Assembly: GCA_051294375.1 (NCBI GenBank)
Contig: CM119264.1
Location: 24,789,842-24,853,841 of the forward strand
Reading direction: 5' to 3'
DNA length: 64,000 nt
Origin: Paraspadella gotoi
Taxonomy: Eukaryota; Chaetognatha
A program made the translations under genes and the position numbers. Below are positions 12,578 through 24,886 of this stretch, one piece after another. The notes beneath the pieces are model-generated. The model had not been told where the DNA came from, did not search any database, and saw only the letters and a program-made list of their open reading frames with translations. Positions within the stretch are counted from its first letter, which is position 1. The number at the start of each line of letters is the position of its first letter.

Positions 12578-13915
12578 CAGGGCAAAGTTTCAACACAGAG
12601 TTGATAAAAGAATAGTGGTCAGATGTGAGGACAAGGTCAAGGTGAAGACAAGATTGAGTTAGAACTGTGAAAAGAAATTAAATGGTTTGAAAAATTTTGA
12701 GAGAGAGGGAGAGAGACAGAGAGAGAGAGAGAGAGAAAAAGGAACATTAGTAACAATACAGTTGTGCAATGTAAACAAAGATTAAATGGATTTAAAACTA
12801 CAGTGGAAATAAAATATTTTTAACATTAAACTACTTAATAAATAATTGAGTATTAAACAGTGAAATTGAATGTGAAAGGAAAGAGGAATGTAAGTTTAGA
12901 AGATATTAATGGTGGAAAGTGAAATTTAAGAATTAAGAAAGAGCTCAAAATGAGCTGGCCCCCTTTGGTTGAAGCAAATTTGAGAGGTAGTGAGGGGGCG
13001 AATGTGGTCGAGTCATTGGCGCGTCAGTGCTGAGAAGTCATAGTATCGATTGAGCCTGTATGTGATGGACTGGGTAGGCTTTCCTTGCGGGAAGAGTCCA
13101 AAGGCTACCCTGATGTCTCTCTGGCCCTGGTACGGCACTTGTCGACTGCCCTCTTCTCGTCTGCGCGAGATGGGTGTTGTCCGTCTTGCCGCTTTTTGCG
13201 ACATGAGTTTGTGGACTCTCTCCTTCCTCCAGCAGCCGCCCTTTTGGTGGCGCTTACTCCCACAGAGAGAGGGAGTGCAGGTTGCTGTCAAGTTGAAGGA
13301 GAGGCAATCGGTTTGCCCATTGCTGTGCCAGCTCATTTTGAGCTCTTTCTTAATTCTTAATATTTCACTTTCCACAATTAATATCTTTCTAAACTTAATT
13401 CTCTCTTCCTTTTCACAATTTCAATTCACTGTTTTTATAACTCAATTATTTATTAAGTAGTTTTATGTTAAAAATATTTATTTAAACCTGTAGTTTAAAG
13501 TCATTTATCTTTGTTGTACATTGCACAATGCTAATTTGTTACTATGTTCCTTTATTTCTCGTCTCTCGTCTCTCTCTCTGTCTCTCTCCTCTTCTCTCAA
13601 AAATTTTTCACCATTTAATTTCTTTCACAGTCTAACTCAATCTGTCTTCACCTTGACCTGTCCTCACATCTGACCACTATTCTTTTCTCACTCTGTGTTT
13701 GGAAACTTTGCCTGTCCTCTGTTACTCTCTCTCTCTCACTCTCTCTTCTCTCTCTCTTCTCGTCTCTTACTTTTCTTTGCACAAATAATTTGTAAAGTTC
13801 AACAAAACAATTTCTGCTATGACCTGAAGAAGGCTTGTAACTAAAGCGAAACATTGGTACGTCTTATGTAGTAATAAAATCGTTGATTGGCAATAAACTC
13901 AAACCTTATTTCTAC
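12373..13915. mobile_element. Long inverted repeat, Penelope-like pseudo-LTR candidate
   Basis: Left arm 12373-12959 and right arm 13327-13915 are inverted copies about 585 bases long, separated by a 367-base unique spacer. Arms meet the spacer at GAGCTCAAAATGAGCTGGC and its complement. They include (GA)n tracts and differ by many small indels. Each arm's outward strand carries CTGAAGAAG, a GGCTT/AAGCC stem-loop and CGAAAC, then an AT-rich stretch with AATAAA (right arm) near the outer end. CTGANGA plus GAAAC is the hammerhead ribozyme core arrangement known from Penelope-like retroelements, which often carry inverted terminal copies. No reverse transcriptase or GIY-YIG domain is visible; the spacer has open frames (13013-13375 minus, 13085-13360 plus) that I do not recognise. 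It could instead be a foldback transposon or an assembly fold-back. Confidence 0.5.
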
Positions 13916-14198
13916 TATCCAAACACAAAACGAAAAAGAAAAGGAAATTCCGCTATATTTTACTGTACACTTTCAGCAGTCTTTACTTTCAAACATTTAT
14001 GTACTCTTTAACGGAACAATTCATTAGACCAAACCCAATGAGTAACGCTATATGGAAACCCATAAAGCCCACCTTCAACGCCCTTCAGGCGTCTCACGTG
14101 CGAATGTATCAACCCTTTAGGGTTTTTTAGACCAGAGTTCTCAGACCCAACAAAATAGGCAGTCCTCCAGTCGCCACTAACAACCCATTTCGACTCTT
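13916..14198. other. Unique AT-rich DNA, nothing recognised
   Basis: Single-copy-looking sequence between the inverted repeat and the next duplication. No exon, RNA gene or repeat recognised. Confidence 0.5.
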
Positions 14199-16546
14199 CT
14201 CTCTTAGCTGGTAATCAAAGCCTGCAATCATTGTCTTTCTATTTCGCGTCATCGTCTTCTTTCTAGGGGATCATGGTGTCCAACATCGTGGATGGTGCTT
14301 CGTCGTCGTCGTCGTCGTTCGTCGTCGTCGTCGTCGTCCGTCGTCGTCCCCTCGTCGTCGTTGTCTCCCTCTCTTTTTCGTGTTCTTTTCAATGGTAAAA
14401 ACATAAATCGTCCCAGCCTCTGATGGAAAAATATTTCAACTTTAATTCATCTCTTCTCTGTCTCTCTGTCTCTGTCTCTGTCTTTCTCTCATCTCATGAT
14501 CTCTCTCTCAGCTCTCTCTTCTCTTCTTTCTCTCTCTCTCATCTCTCTCGTCTCCGTCTCTTCTCTCTCTCTTCTTCGTCCTCTCCTCTCTCTCTCTCTG
14601 CTTGATTAAAACAAATTATCTATCTTCTCTTTCCAAACTTCTTCCCTCTTTTTCGGTCTCCTTTTTTCGTTTCCAAAAAACAAATTCGTTTTCGTCATTC
14701 GATTATCGGAGAGATAAGTTGGTAGTCTTGATTCACCCCAATCAACTCACGGCTCACATCATCTCAACTGATTCACGCACCCCCTGCACAATCTGTCTCG
14801 ATTCACACCAAACGCAACAACTCACAATCTTACATCTCACTGTACAGTTGTTTACTTCTGTCTGATTTACCGCACTGCATCCAGTCACAACCGCCCATTA
14901 TACACGAACCGCCCACCTTCATCAAGACATACCTATCCAACTTCTCTCCTCTTAACTCACCCCGCTCATTCCTTCACCCTTGGTTCACATTCCCTTCATC
15001 CCGCCATGCATTATTTTCCTTTAGTTCAATTTCAGGTTTAGTTTCACTGTTCCATCTTATAAATTCTTTTTCTCACCCCACTCCCTCACTCTTCAGAGCC
15101 CCACTGTCATAAGAGTTCGCTAGTCCATATTTCCTTACCTGAAAGATCTTTCTCTCCAACACTTCACCTTAACTCCACTTCCATGTCTCGCTCGTCCGCT
15201 CCCCATGTCTCGAAGGTCCCCAATAAAATGTCTTCCTCGTACCCTTCCATGTCTCGCTCATGCCCTTACATATTTTTCTTCGTCCCTCCCATTCTTCCTC
15301 GCCCCATTCCATTATCTCGTTGTCCCCCTCCAGGGTCTTCTCTCCCATTCTCATGTCTCGTTGTCCTTTCATGTCCCTTCTTTCTCCGCTTTTCCATGTT
15401 CACTCTTCCACTTCCCCGAAGAAATTCAAGAGGATACCACGAGAAAATGCCAGTTCTAAACAAAACAGGGGCGGCGCTGACGACGGACGAACGCACGAAC
15501 GACGACCGACGACGACGACGACGACGACGACGAACGCGGCCGCCGCCGCCCGCCGCCGCCCGCGAGAATCCGTGTTTGCTGACAAAACAACCGAGACTCC
15601 AGTGTTTTCGATATCGTCGTTGGGGAAATGGAGGACTGAAGGGAAGGGAGGAGAGGAAGGATGGATGGGGACTGGTAATTGCTGATGGGGGATGGGATGG
15701 GGACTGGGATGGGATGGGGGGATGGGAATGGGGACTGGGAGGAGGATGGGATGGGATAGGGACTGGAAAAGAGGAGGGAATGGACGAGGACTGGGAAGGG
15801 AGGAGGAAAGGACGGGAATTGAGAGAGGGAGGAGGGGATGGGAAGGGGACTGGGAAAAGAGGAGTGGAAGATGGGATGGGGACTGGCGAAGCAGATGGGT
15901 TTATGATGGGAAAGTGGAAGCGGGGAATGGGACGGAATAGGGAATATGGATAGGGAGAAATAACGTGTGGAGCAGAGAGAGTGGGAGGTAAATAGAGATT
16001 TATATTAATAATAGAGGCGCAAAAAAGGTAATATCTTGAGAACAAGTTCACCAAAAAACATAATTAAATAAAATATTAAAGATGAATTAATTGGCAGATT
16101 AAAGAATGGAAAAATTCAAAGCGACAATGTAATTTACTAAAGCGTCGGGATTGGAGGAGACAAAATCGTGAACGAAAAAAAAAACATTCAGAGTGGTTAC
16201 TAAATCTTATCAATATTATAGTAGTAATTGTGACTAAGCTTGCTTCGTCATAACTTGTTTGAGATAAGATAAAAAGGGATCATGTACGAATGATCCTAAG
16301 GATAAATTCATTAAAAAATTCATTTGAATTCTTAAAATTTTTTTTTATATGAAAATGAAAAAAAGTGAAACATTTTTTTGTCGTTTCTTTCTCCCCAGGT
16401 TTTGTCAGGGTCGGAGTCAATAATGAAAAAATTTCTTCCGTTATTTTATCTCAAAAGTAAAAGCGAGAAGAGAGAAGAGAGAGAGAGAGAAGGAGAAGAG
16501 AAGAGAAAGAGAGAGAAGAGAGAGAAGAGAGAGAGAGAAGAGAGAA

Positions 16547-16585
<39 letters not shown>

Positions 16586-16823
16586 GGAGAGAGAGCGGAA
16601 AGCGCTTTTCATATTTGTGGATCTTCACAAAATTCTGGTCAAGCAAAAAAAAATCCGAAACTTAATTCAAATGTAAAGAAAAAGAGTTTCCCTCCAGCGA
16701 AGAGGATGGCGAAGGCGTCCATCATATTTTAAAGTAAATCGTTCTTTATTTAATAAAAATTGAAAAAGAGATTTGGAAGAATTAATTAAGAATCAAAAGA
16801 TTGAATTATCTTGATTCGGGACT
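14199..16823. repeat. 2.5-kb direct duplication, copy 1
   Basis: Begins CTCTCTTAGCTGGTAATC and ends at a 25-N gap, after which copy 2 starts with the same sequence. Order within the copy: (GTC)n at 14298-14360, TC tract 14455-14600, pyrimidine-rich unique DNA, CATGTCTCG minisatellite (15180-15425), a GC-rich triplet stretch (15500-15560), G-rich minisatellite (15640-15960), AT-rich DNA, GA tract (16465-16582), then AT-rich DNA. Copies differ mainly by single-base insertions, more frequent in this copy. The joined 256- and 262-residue frames inside are minisatellite translations, not genes. Confidence 0.8.
15180..15425. repeat. CATGTCTCG degenerate minisatellite
   Basis: Phrases such as CCATGTCTCGCTCGTCCC and CCATTCCATTATCTCGTTG recur every 20-40 bases. 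Minus-strand reading gives repeated Arg-Asp/His-Gly-Glu blocks. The counterpart is at 17848-18085. Confidence 0.6.
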
Positions 16824-16848
16824 NNNNNNNNNNNNNNNNNNNNNNNNN

Positions 16849-16942
16849 CTCTCTTACGCTGGTAATCAAAGCCTCATCATTGTCTTTCTTTTCGCGTCAT
16901 CGTCTTCTCAGCGGGATCATGGTGTCAACATCGTGATGGTCT

Positions 16943-16976
<34 letters not shown>

Positions 16977-17266
16977 NNNNNNNNNNNNNNNNNNNNNNNN
17001 NNNNNNNNNNNNNNNNNNNNNNNNNNNNNNNNNNNNNNNNNNNNNNNNNNNNNNNNNNNNNNNNNNNNNNNNNNNNNNNNNNNNNNNNNNNNNNNNNNNN
17101 NNNNNNNNNNNNNNNNNNNNNNNNNNNNNNNNNNNNNNNNNNNNNNNNNNNNNNNNNNNNNNNNNNNNNNNNNNNNNNNNNNNNNNNNNNNNNNNNNNNN
17201 NNNNNNNNNNNNNNNNNNNNNNNNNNNNNNNNNNNNNNNNNNNNNNNNNNNNNNNNNNNNNNNNNN

Positions 17267-17302
<36 letters not shown>

Positions 17303-18933
17303 TAAAACAAATTATCTATCTTCTCTTTCCAACTTCTTCCCTCTTTTTCGTCTCCTTTTTTCGTTTCCAAAAACAAATTCCGTTTTCGTCATTCGATTAC
17401 GAAGATAAGTGGAGTCTGATTCACCCAAATCAACTCACGGCCTCACATCCTCTCACTGATTCACGCACCCACCCTCACATCTGTCTGATTCACCAAACCA
17501 ACAACTCACAATCTTACATCCTCACTGTACAGTTTTTACTTCTGTCTGATTTACCACTCATCCAGTCACAACCGCCCATTCTCACGAACCCACCTTCATC
17601 AAGAACATACCTACCAACTTCTCTCCTCTAACTCACCCGCTCTCCTTCTACCCTTGGTTCACATCTCCCTTCATCCCGCCATGCATTATTTTCCTTTAGT
17701 TCAATTCAGTTTAGTTTCACTGTTCCATCCTTATAAATCTTTTTCTCACCCCACGTCCCCTCAACTCTTCAGAACTTCATAAGAGTTCCAATCCAATATT
17801 TCCTTACCTGAAAGATCTTTCTCTCAACACTTCACCTTAACTCCACTTCCATGTCTCGCTCGTCCCCTCCCATGTCTCGAAGGTCCCAATAAATGTCTTC
17901 CTCGTACCCTTCCATGTCTCGCTCATGCCCTTACATATTTTCTTCGTCCCCTCCCATGTCTTCCTCGCCCCATTCCATATCTCGTTGTCCCCTCCAGGTC
18001 TTCCTCTCCCCATTCCATGTCTCGTTGTCCCTTTCCATGTCTTCTTTCTCCCCTTCCATGTCTCCCTCTTACACTTCCCCGAAGAAATTCAAGAGGAACC
18101 AGAGAAATCCAGTTTAAAAAAAACGGCGGCCGATGGGGACTGGGAAGGGAGATGGGATGGGATAAGGGGACTGGGAAGAGAGGAGGGAATGGGACGGGGA
18201 CCTGGGAAGGGAGAGGGGATGGATAAGATGGGGAAATGGAAAGGGGAGAAAGGAAATGGACGGGGATTGAGAAGGGAGGGACGAGGGATGGGATGNNNNN
18301 NNNNNNNNNNNNNNNNNNNNGGGACTGGGAAAAGAGGAAGTGGAGATGGGATGGGGACTGGGAAGCAGATGGGTTAGGATGGGAAGTGGAAGCGGGGGAA
18401 TGGGACGGAATAGGGAATATGGATAGAGGAGAAATAGTGTGGAGCAGAGAGAGTGGAGTAAATAGAGATTTAATTAATAAAAGAGGCGCAAAAAAGGTAA
18501 GTATTGAGAACAAAGTTTCACAAAAAAACCATAATTAAAATAAAAAAATATTAAAGAATAGAATTAAATGGCAACGAATAAAGAATGGAAATTCAAAGCA
18601 AAAATGTAATTTACTAAAAAGCGTCGGGATTGGAGAGAGACAAAATCGTGAACGAAAAAAAAACATTCAGAGTGTTACTAATCTTATCAATTTATAGTAG
18701 TAATTGTGACTAAGCTTCTTCGTCATAACTTGTTTGAATAAGATAAAAAAGGGATCATGTACGAATGATCTAAGATAAATATCATTTAAAAATTCCATTT
18801 GAATTCTTAAAATTTTTTATATGAAATGAAAAAAAGTGAAACATTTTTTTGTCGTTTCTTTCTCCCCAGGGTTTTGTCAAGGGTCGGAGTCAATATGAAA
18901 AAATCCAATTTTTTATCTCAAAAGTAAAAAGGC

Positions 18934-19028
<95 letters not shown>

Positions 19029-19258
19029 GGAAAGCCGAGAGAAAGCGCTTTTCAATATTTGTGGATCTCACGAAAATTCTGTCAAGAAAAAAAAATCGAA
19101 ACTTAATTCAAATGTAAAGAAAAAGAGTTTCCTTCCACCGAAGAGGGATGGCGGAGGCGTCATCAATATTTAAGCTAAATCGTTTTATTTAATAAAAATA
19201 TGAAAAAGAGATTTGGAAGAATTAATAAGAATCAAAAAGATTGAATTTGATTCGGACT
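16849..19258. repeat. 2.5-kb direct duplication, copy 2
   Basis: Second copy of 14199-16823, interrupted by gaps at 16977-17266 and 18296-18320. The order of landmarks is the same: (GTC)n, TC tract, minisatellites, the phrase CTTTCTCCCCAGG, and (GA)n at 18934-19025. This copy is shorter and reads as the cleaner version. Beyond 19258 it continues into unique DNA, whereas copy 1 stops at the gap, as expected for two unmerged alleles placed end to end. Confidence 0.8.
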
Positions 19259-19880
19259 CAACATCCGGGGAGAAAGAATTCAATCGTTTGTTCGTCGAAG
19301 GCGAAATTCGCAATTTGTTTGCGGGTCATCGATGTCAAATCTCGTGGCAATCTGACACGGTACGGCGGTCATTTGCCGAGTCGCACTTACCATCGAAATT
19401 TATATCAAATGTCGGAAAAATAAAATTTAGAAGTATCGTTTTTTTTTTATTCTTTGTTTTGAAAAAAAATTTTTTTCCTTCTAAATTTTTGACTCATTTT
19501 ACATATAATTATCTTCCTTTCTTTCTTTTTTTTCTTTTTTTCTTTCCTTTCTTCTTTCTTTCTTTCTTTCTTTCTTTATTTTTTTCTCTTTCTTTTCTTC
19601 TTTCTTTCTTTCTCATTCAATAATCGTCACAAATTTTCTCGATTAACTAAAAACCCGATAATCGAAGAATCGCGATGCGGAATAATTTGATTTTCATTGC
19701 ATCGACGAATTTCCTCTCTCTGCTCATCGTCGTCTCTCCTCATCATCTCTCTCTCTATGCTTTCTCTCCTCATTCGTTTGTGACCTATCGTCGCTGCATC
19801 TCGGCATCTCATCATATCTTCATCCTCCTCGTCTGCCGTCCTCTCGACTCGTGCGTCAATGCCTACTCAGCGTAGTAAGG
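19259..19880. other. Unique stretch and T/TTTC-rich tract
   Basis: 19259-19430 has a continuous plus-strand frame, opened just upstream, with protein-like composition (Ser/Arg/Phe-rich) but no recognisable domain. 19440-19615 is (TTTC)n and T-rich. 19616-19880 is unique with short TCTC runs. No gene is called. Confidence 0.4.
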
Positions 19881-21010
19881 GAATGGACCAGTAGCTCCAC
19901 CTGAGTGGGATAGGACGGTGTTGTACAGGCGACGGGTGGCATGAGAGACGGCCGAGGCGGTGCAAGGGAGAGATTCGGTCACGAGCAGCAGATACCTGGT
20001 TGTTCCTGTGCAATACAGCCGTTCACGCCTCTCATGAGCGGATGAATTATTGGCGTGTCTCAGCGATGGGGTGTGGGTGGTAACAGTGTGGTCTGTATCA
20101 TAGGGTCGATCGGAGATTCCGTATCCGACAGCCGGCAGAGGTGAATGCGGGTGTAAGTGGCTCGGGCATGCTGTCGAGGAGGATTACGGATGATGTGGGT
20201 ATAGGTGAGCGAGAGACACCGCCGTGGGAGCGGGCATATCGGCACGTTCTCGGGTCATGGATCGTCTCGTGCTCCAGTCTCTATGGTTGCTGTCCACAGC
20301 GGGTGATCCTGCCTGTGTGGAAGATGGAAATTTACCGTCCGCCAGAGCAGGGAATACGCGAAGATTAACATCACGTGAGAGAGAACAGGCAGTGTGGCCG
20401 ATAGGTACATCACAAAAGAAGAGGAACGACTCACGGGAAGGTGTAATGCTAATGCTAGAGATGCGGCGGTACCTGTGGGACGCGGTACAGGTATGGTTGA
20501 GAGATGCGTAGTTCGGAGTCAGTTCAGAGCTTGGCACCGATGCGGTCAAATGTAGCGGACAGGAGGCGTAGTCAGCTAGATGGAATTTGGGGTGGGTGGG
20601 CACGAACGTGGACTGTTATAGAGGACGTGGGTAGTATAACTGGAGTGGGCGTCCCTAGTTTCGCATCTTCACGTAGATAAAGCAGAACCCGGCTTGTGAG
20701 TAGGCGCGCGAGATTGCTGGACGAGGTGAACCGTCAGAGGGCTGTGAACTAGAAAGACGGCGTGTACGGGTGTACGCCATCGACGAGCGAGACCTTAGGA
20801 GCACTTAGGAGAAGGGAAGATTATGTAAGATCTAGTCCTTCCTCTCACGTCGTATTGAGGATGGGCCTTGTGGCCTGTTTAAACAATGACCGGCATTCGT
20901 CTGGGTATGATTATTTTGGCGGAGGGATTGAGGATGTTGAGTCAGTAATATACGCGAGCCCGATTGGGCGGCGTGTAAGTGTCAGAAAATGGAACCTGCG
21001 AGTATAGGAA
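19881..21010. other. 1.1-kb compositionally distinct island
   Basis: Close to balanced base composition, no microsatellites or homopolymer runs, and no long credible open frame (longest is 139 codons on the minus strand, without domain features). It differs sharply from the repeat-rich, AT-rich flanks. No rRNA, tRNA or known mobile-element signature is visible. A shorter stretch of similar texture lies at 32470-32960. Confidence 0.5.
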
Positions 21011-21433
21011 TACGTGGATCAAGAAAGACTATTATGTTCATTTTTACAAATAAACGAATTTGAAATATCTGAATGACAGTGCGATACGCCGTTAGATCGC
21101 ATAGTTAATAAAGAAATGGTCGGTGGGCTTGGAGGTGTTGGGAATATAAAAAGAGCAGCGAGATGGAAAAGTGAGAGATGCGCTGGAAAGGGGAAGGAAG
21201 CGAGATTAAAGTGTGGAGGGAGGAACGGCGAAGTATAAAATCGAGAAAGGTAGAGAAGCGAGAAGAAAGTGACAGAGGAACCGAACGTGAAAAGAGAAGA
21301 AAAATTAGAGACAAGTCTATAAAGGACTTAGAGAGATAGAGATGAATCGAAGACAACACGGTGAAATAGAAATGAAAGAGGAAGAGAAGAAAGGAAAGAG
21401 AGAGTTAAGGGGAATATCATGATGAGTGAAGAT
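21011..21433. other. Purine-leaning unique stretch, no gene
   Basis: Unique DNA that becomes A/G-rich toward the following duplication. The only long frames are Ser/Leu/Phe-rich minus-strand readings of purine-rich DNA. Confidence 0.5.
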
Positions 21434-23137
21434 AAATAATAGGAAAGTTTTTTATCTGGCGATGGGAATAATAAGAAAACAAACGGAAAGATAAGTTTTT
21501 TGATCCGTGGAAAGAGGATTGAGGAAAGAGAGAGAAAAAGGGGGAGAAGGAGGAGGAAAGAGAGAGAGGAGAAAGGAGGAAAGACGAGGAGAGGAGAGAG
21601 GAGGAGGCGAGGAGAAGAAGAGAGAGGAAAGAGGGGAGAGGAGGAAGGAAAGTGTAGGAGAAGAACGGGAAGGAGAAGCTGGTGAAGCGAAGAGTGAACC
21701 GGGGAAGGAAGTAATGCAAGAGAGGACGAGAGAAGTGACAGAGGGAGATGAGGGAGCTAGGAAGGAAGATGAAGCGAGGGAGGGAGGAGGAGGAGAACCG
21801 TTTGAGGTCGGGGGCGGACAAATATTTTTGATTTATCACGCCCAAGGAAAGATTCACATCTGGCCCTAAAGGCAAAAAAAAAGAAAAAAAGACGAAAAGG
21901 AGAAAGAAAGAGGCCAGAGAAAATTGTTTGGGGAAAAGAAAGAAATTGTGATAAGGGTTTTCTAGTAGACACTCACGAAAAGGAGAAGAGGAAACAATTT
22001 GGCAAAGAGAAGTGAGGGGAAGGATCTAAATAGGCAAAGAGTAGAAAAAAGGAAAATAGAAAATAGAAAAAGAAGAGATGCGAAAAAAAGAAAACCGCAA
22101 AAGTAAAATAAGAAAGAAGAAAATAGAATAATAGAAGAAATAAATAAAGAAATAAAGAAAAAGATAAAGTGAGAAGAAAGAGAAAGAAATAAAAAGAAAG
22201 GAGAGAAAGAAAGAAAGAAAGAAATTAAAAAAAAAGAGAAAGAAAAGAAAGAGAGAAGAAAGAGAGAAAGAGAAGAAAGTTATCGGCAATCGAAGCGTTT
22301 TTCGCTCTCGAAATATCTTTCTTCTGTTCGTCTTCACAATTTTCTGAGATTTGTGTAATTTGTTTTCAGAACCCTCACACCGAATTCGGGGTCAATATCG
22401 CGCCTCCACTCACTTGAGTTTAAGGTCATTGCCCTCAACGCACGCTGGAGCAATTAGGGTCGCATAGGAGAAGAGAGTATTTCTTTGCTTGTTTCTCTCT
22501 GCTTCTCTCTCTCTCTGCTCTCTCTCTCATCTCTCTCTCTGTCTTCTATCTCGCGTCTCTTGCGATTCTCGCAATCTCATCTCTCGTCTCGTACTCTCTC
22601 TGCGCAATAAAATCTCGGTGCACGTTGTTGCAATATTGCGAGAGTCGATTATTATTTTTATTAGTAACCAAAAACAAAGAGAAGTAACCACGTGAATCGG
22701 GTAGTCGGAGCGGCGATGTGCTACGACAGCAAGCGGGATCAAAGGGAACAAAAACACAAAAAGAGAGTCTACTATAAACAATGATAAGCTTTGTGAGACA
22801 AATTATTAAACAATGTTGTCAAAATAGGCTACATGGCGACAAGCAACGACTCCAACCCGCAAACCATGGTGCAACGCACTGACAACCAGATGGATTAGAA
22901 AATTCGTCATCCACGGCGGGTCGTACGACGACGGACGACGAACGACGAAAATCGAACGTAGACGACGACCGGTGAACGACTTTCAACAGCGCAAAATTCA
23001 CTGTGTGAACGAATTTGTGCTTGCGAGTGAAAATTTGACAAAAAAAATATTATCGCGGAAGGGAAAAATTATACGAGAAAGAAGAAAGGAATTTTTCTTA
23101 ACTTATTCGTCGGAGAAGACGAGAAGAGAGAGAGAGA

Positions 23138-23189
<52 letters not shown>

Positions 23190-24843
23190 AGAGAGGAGAT
23201 AGTTACGGCGGGCCATATCCTTAGCGCAGTTTTTAAACTGGTTAAAAGCTTCGCAGCAGGTTTCGGGGAGTATCACCGCCACATGACGCCCTGCGGTGGG
23301 CTTCGGCGCGGGGATCTAATTCCCGGCAATATCCGCACCGGCCCGCAATTCTTGACGGGGACGTAGAAATGCCCCCCCGCAATCTGGCTCTCTCTCTCGT
23401 TCTCGTAGTCTCTCTCTCTCTGCCTCGATCTCTCTCTGCTCTCTTCAATTCAAGCGTTTCTTTGTTTTTCTGGGCTTGCAGAGGTATCGCATGGCGATAA
23501 ACAATGGAGGGTCACAGATTGAAAATTATGTTTTTTGCTCAACTTTGGTGATAATTTTTTAATCACTAGCAGGAAATAATTAAAGACAGAAAAAGTAAGA
23601 ACCAAAAAATACAAAAAAAGAAAATATGATGAAATATTTTAACAAAAAATTTTTAATAAGAAATTAAGAAAAGAAAGAAAGAAAGGAGAGAAAAAAAATA
23701 TACAAGCATCAAAGTTCTCAATTTTTAAGGGAAAAGAGGTTTTATTGTTTTTAACGAAATCATGAAACTTTTAACTTTTAAATTTCACTGATGGCTTAAA
23801 ACAAACAAGTTTTGACAAACAATGATTAATTAATCAATCAACATCCTATTATCTTCATTTTTCGTTGCCAAAATACAACAAAACATTTTTTTTTTGGTAG
23901 TGGTTAACTGGTCTAGTCCACGTTGAACAAAAAGACCTAGGTCAAAATAAAAAAGTTTGTAAAAAATAATTAATTTATTAAAGTAATATAATATGTAAGA
24001 AAACTAATTATCATTGTTTAACAGTACATTAATTATTAATTATCCGCTGAATAGATCGTCAGCAGATGCCAGCTGCATTGGTTGCTTCATTTTTATGCCG
24101 TAGTAAAACTGGAAAAACTCTTACGCCTGAATTGAGAAAGCCAAGAACAAGAATTTTTTTCATAAATGCCAATAGTAAAAAGATATAAAAGTTAATGAGT
24201 AATAATTAGAGTGGATTTTTGTTATATATGATATTTATATATATTTTAATTTTTTTTATCTTTTTTTTTTTAAGTTTAAAATTAATGCATATTAAAATTA
24301 GACCGATAAAATTTTGATTGGGAAAGTTAAAAAAGAAGAAAAAAAAAGAAACGTAAAAAAAATAAAAATAGAAGGGAGAGAAGTACAGAGATAGTGAAGA
24401 GAAAGAGAAAGAGAAGGAGTCTGTACTGAGGAAAAACCAAAGAGTAAGTGAGAAAAAAAGAAGGAGAAGAGAGTAGAGAGGGAGAGAAGGAAGAAAGAGG
24501 GTAAAAGTGAGAGGAGAGACGGGGAAGGAGAAGAATGATGTAGAGAGGAGAGAGAGTGGGACGGAGTTGTGGATAGGTTCCGCGACGGGGGATTGTTTGG
24601 CGCTAAAGGGATATCGCAGCGGGATCGGACTGTGCAATCTACGATCAGCCTTCAAGGAAATCGTGGCGGGGAAGTTCCGCTGTAGTGGTTAAAAAAATGA
24701 ACAGTTGCGAGAACAGGTAGGGCAGTGTGCAGCGAGAACTGTCCGCCGGTATTATTGCCAGTTCGAACTGAGTGGTCCGACTATTTTTGAGCGCCGTGTT
24801 CAATACCTTGGAGGAGGAGAGAGAGAGAAGAGAGGAGAGGAGA

Positions 24844-24886
<43 letters not shown>

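Noticed and set aside
15183-16054. Overlapping 256- and 262-codon frames on opposite strands
   Set aside because: Both translate the CATGTCTCG and G-rich minisatellites (Ser/Pro or Gly/Trp/Asp repeats), and the second duplicate copy breaks them.
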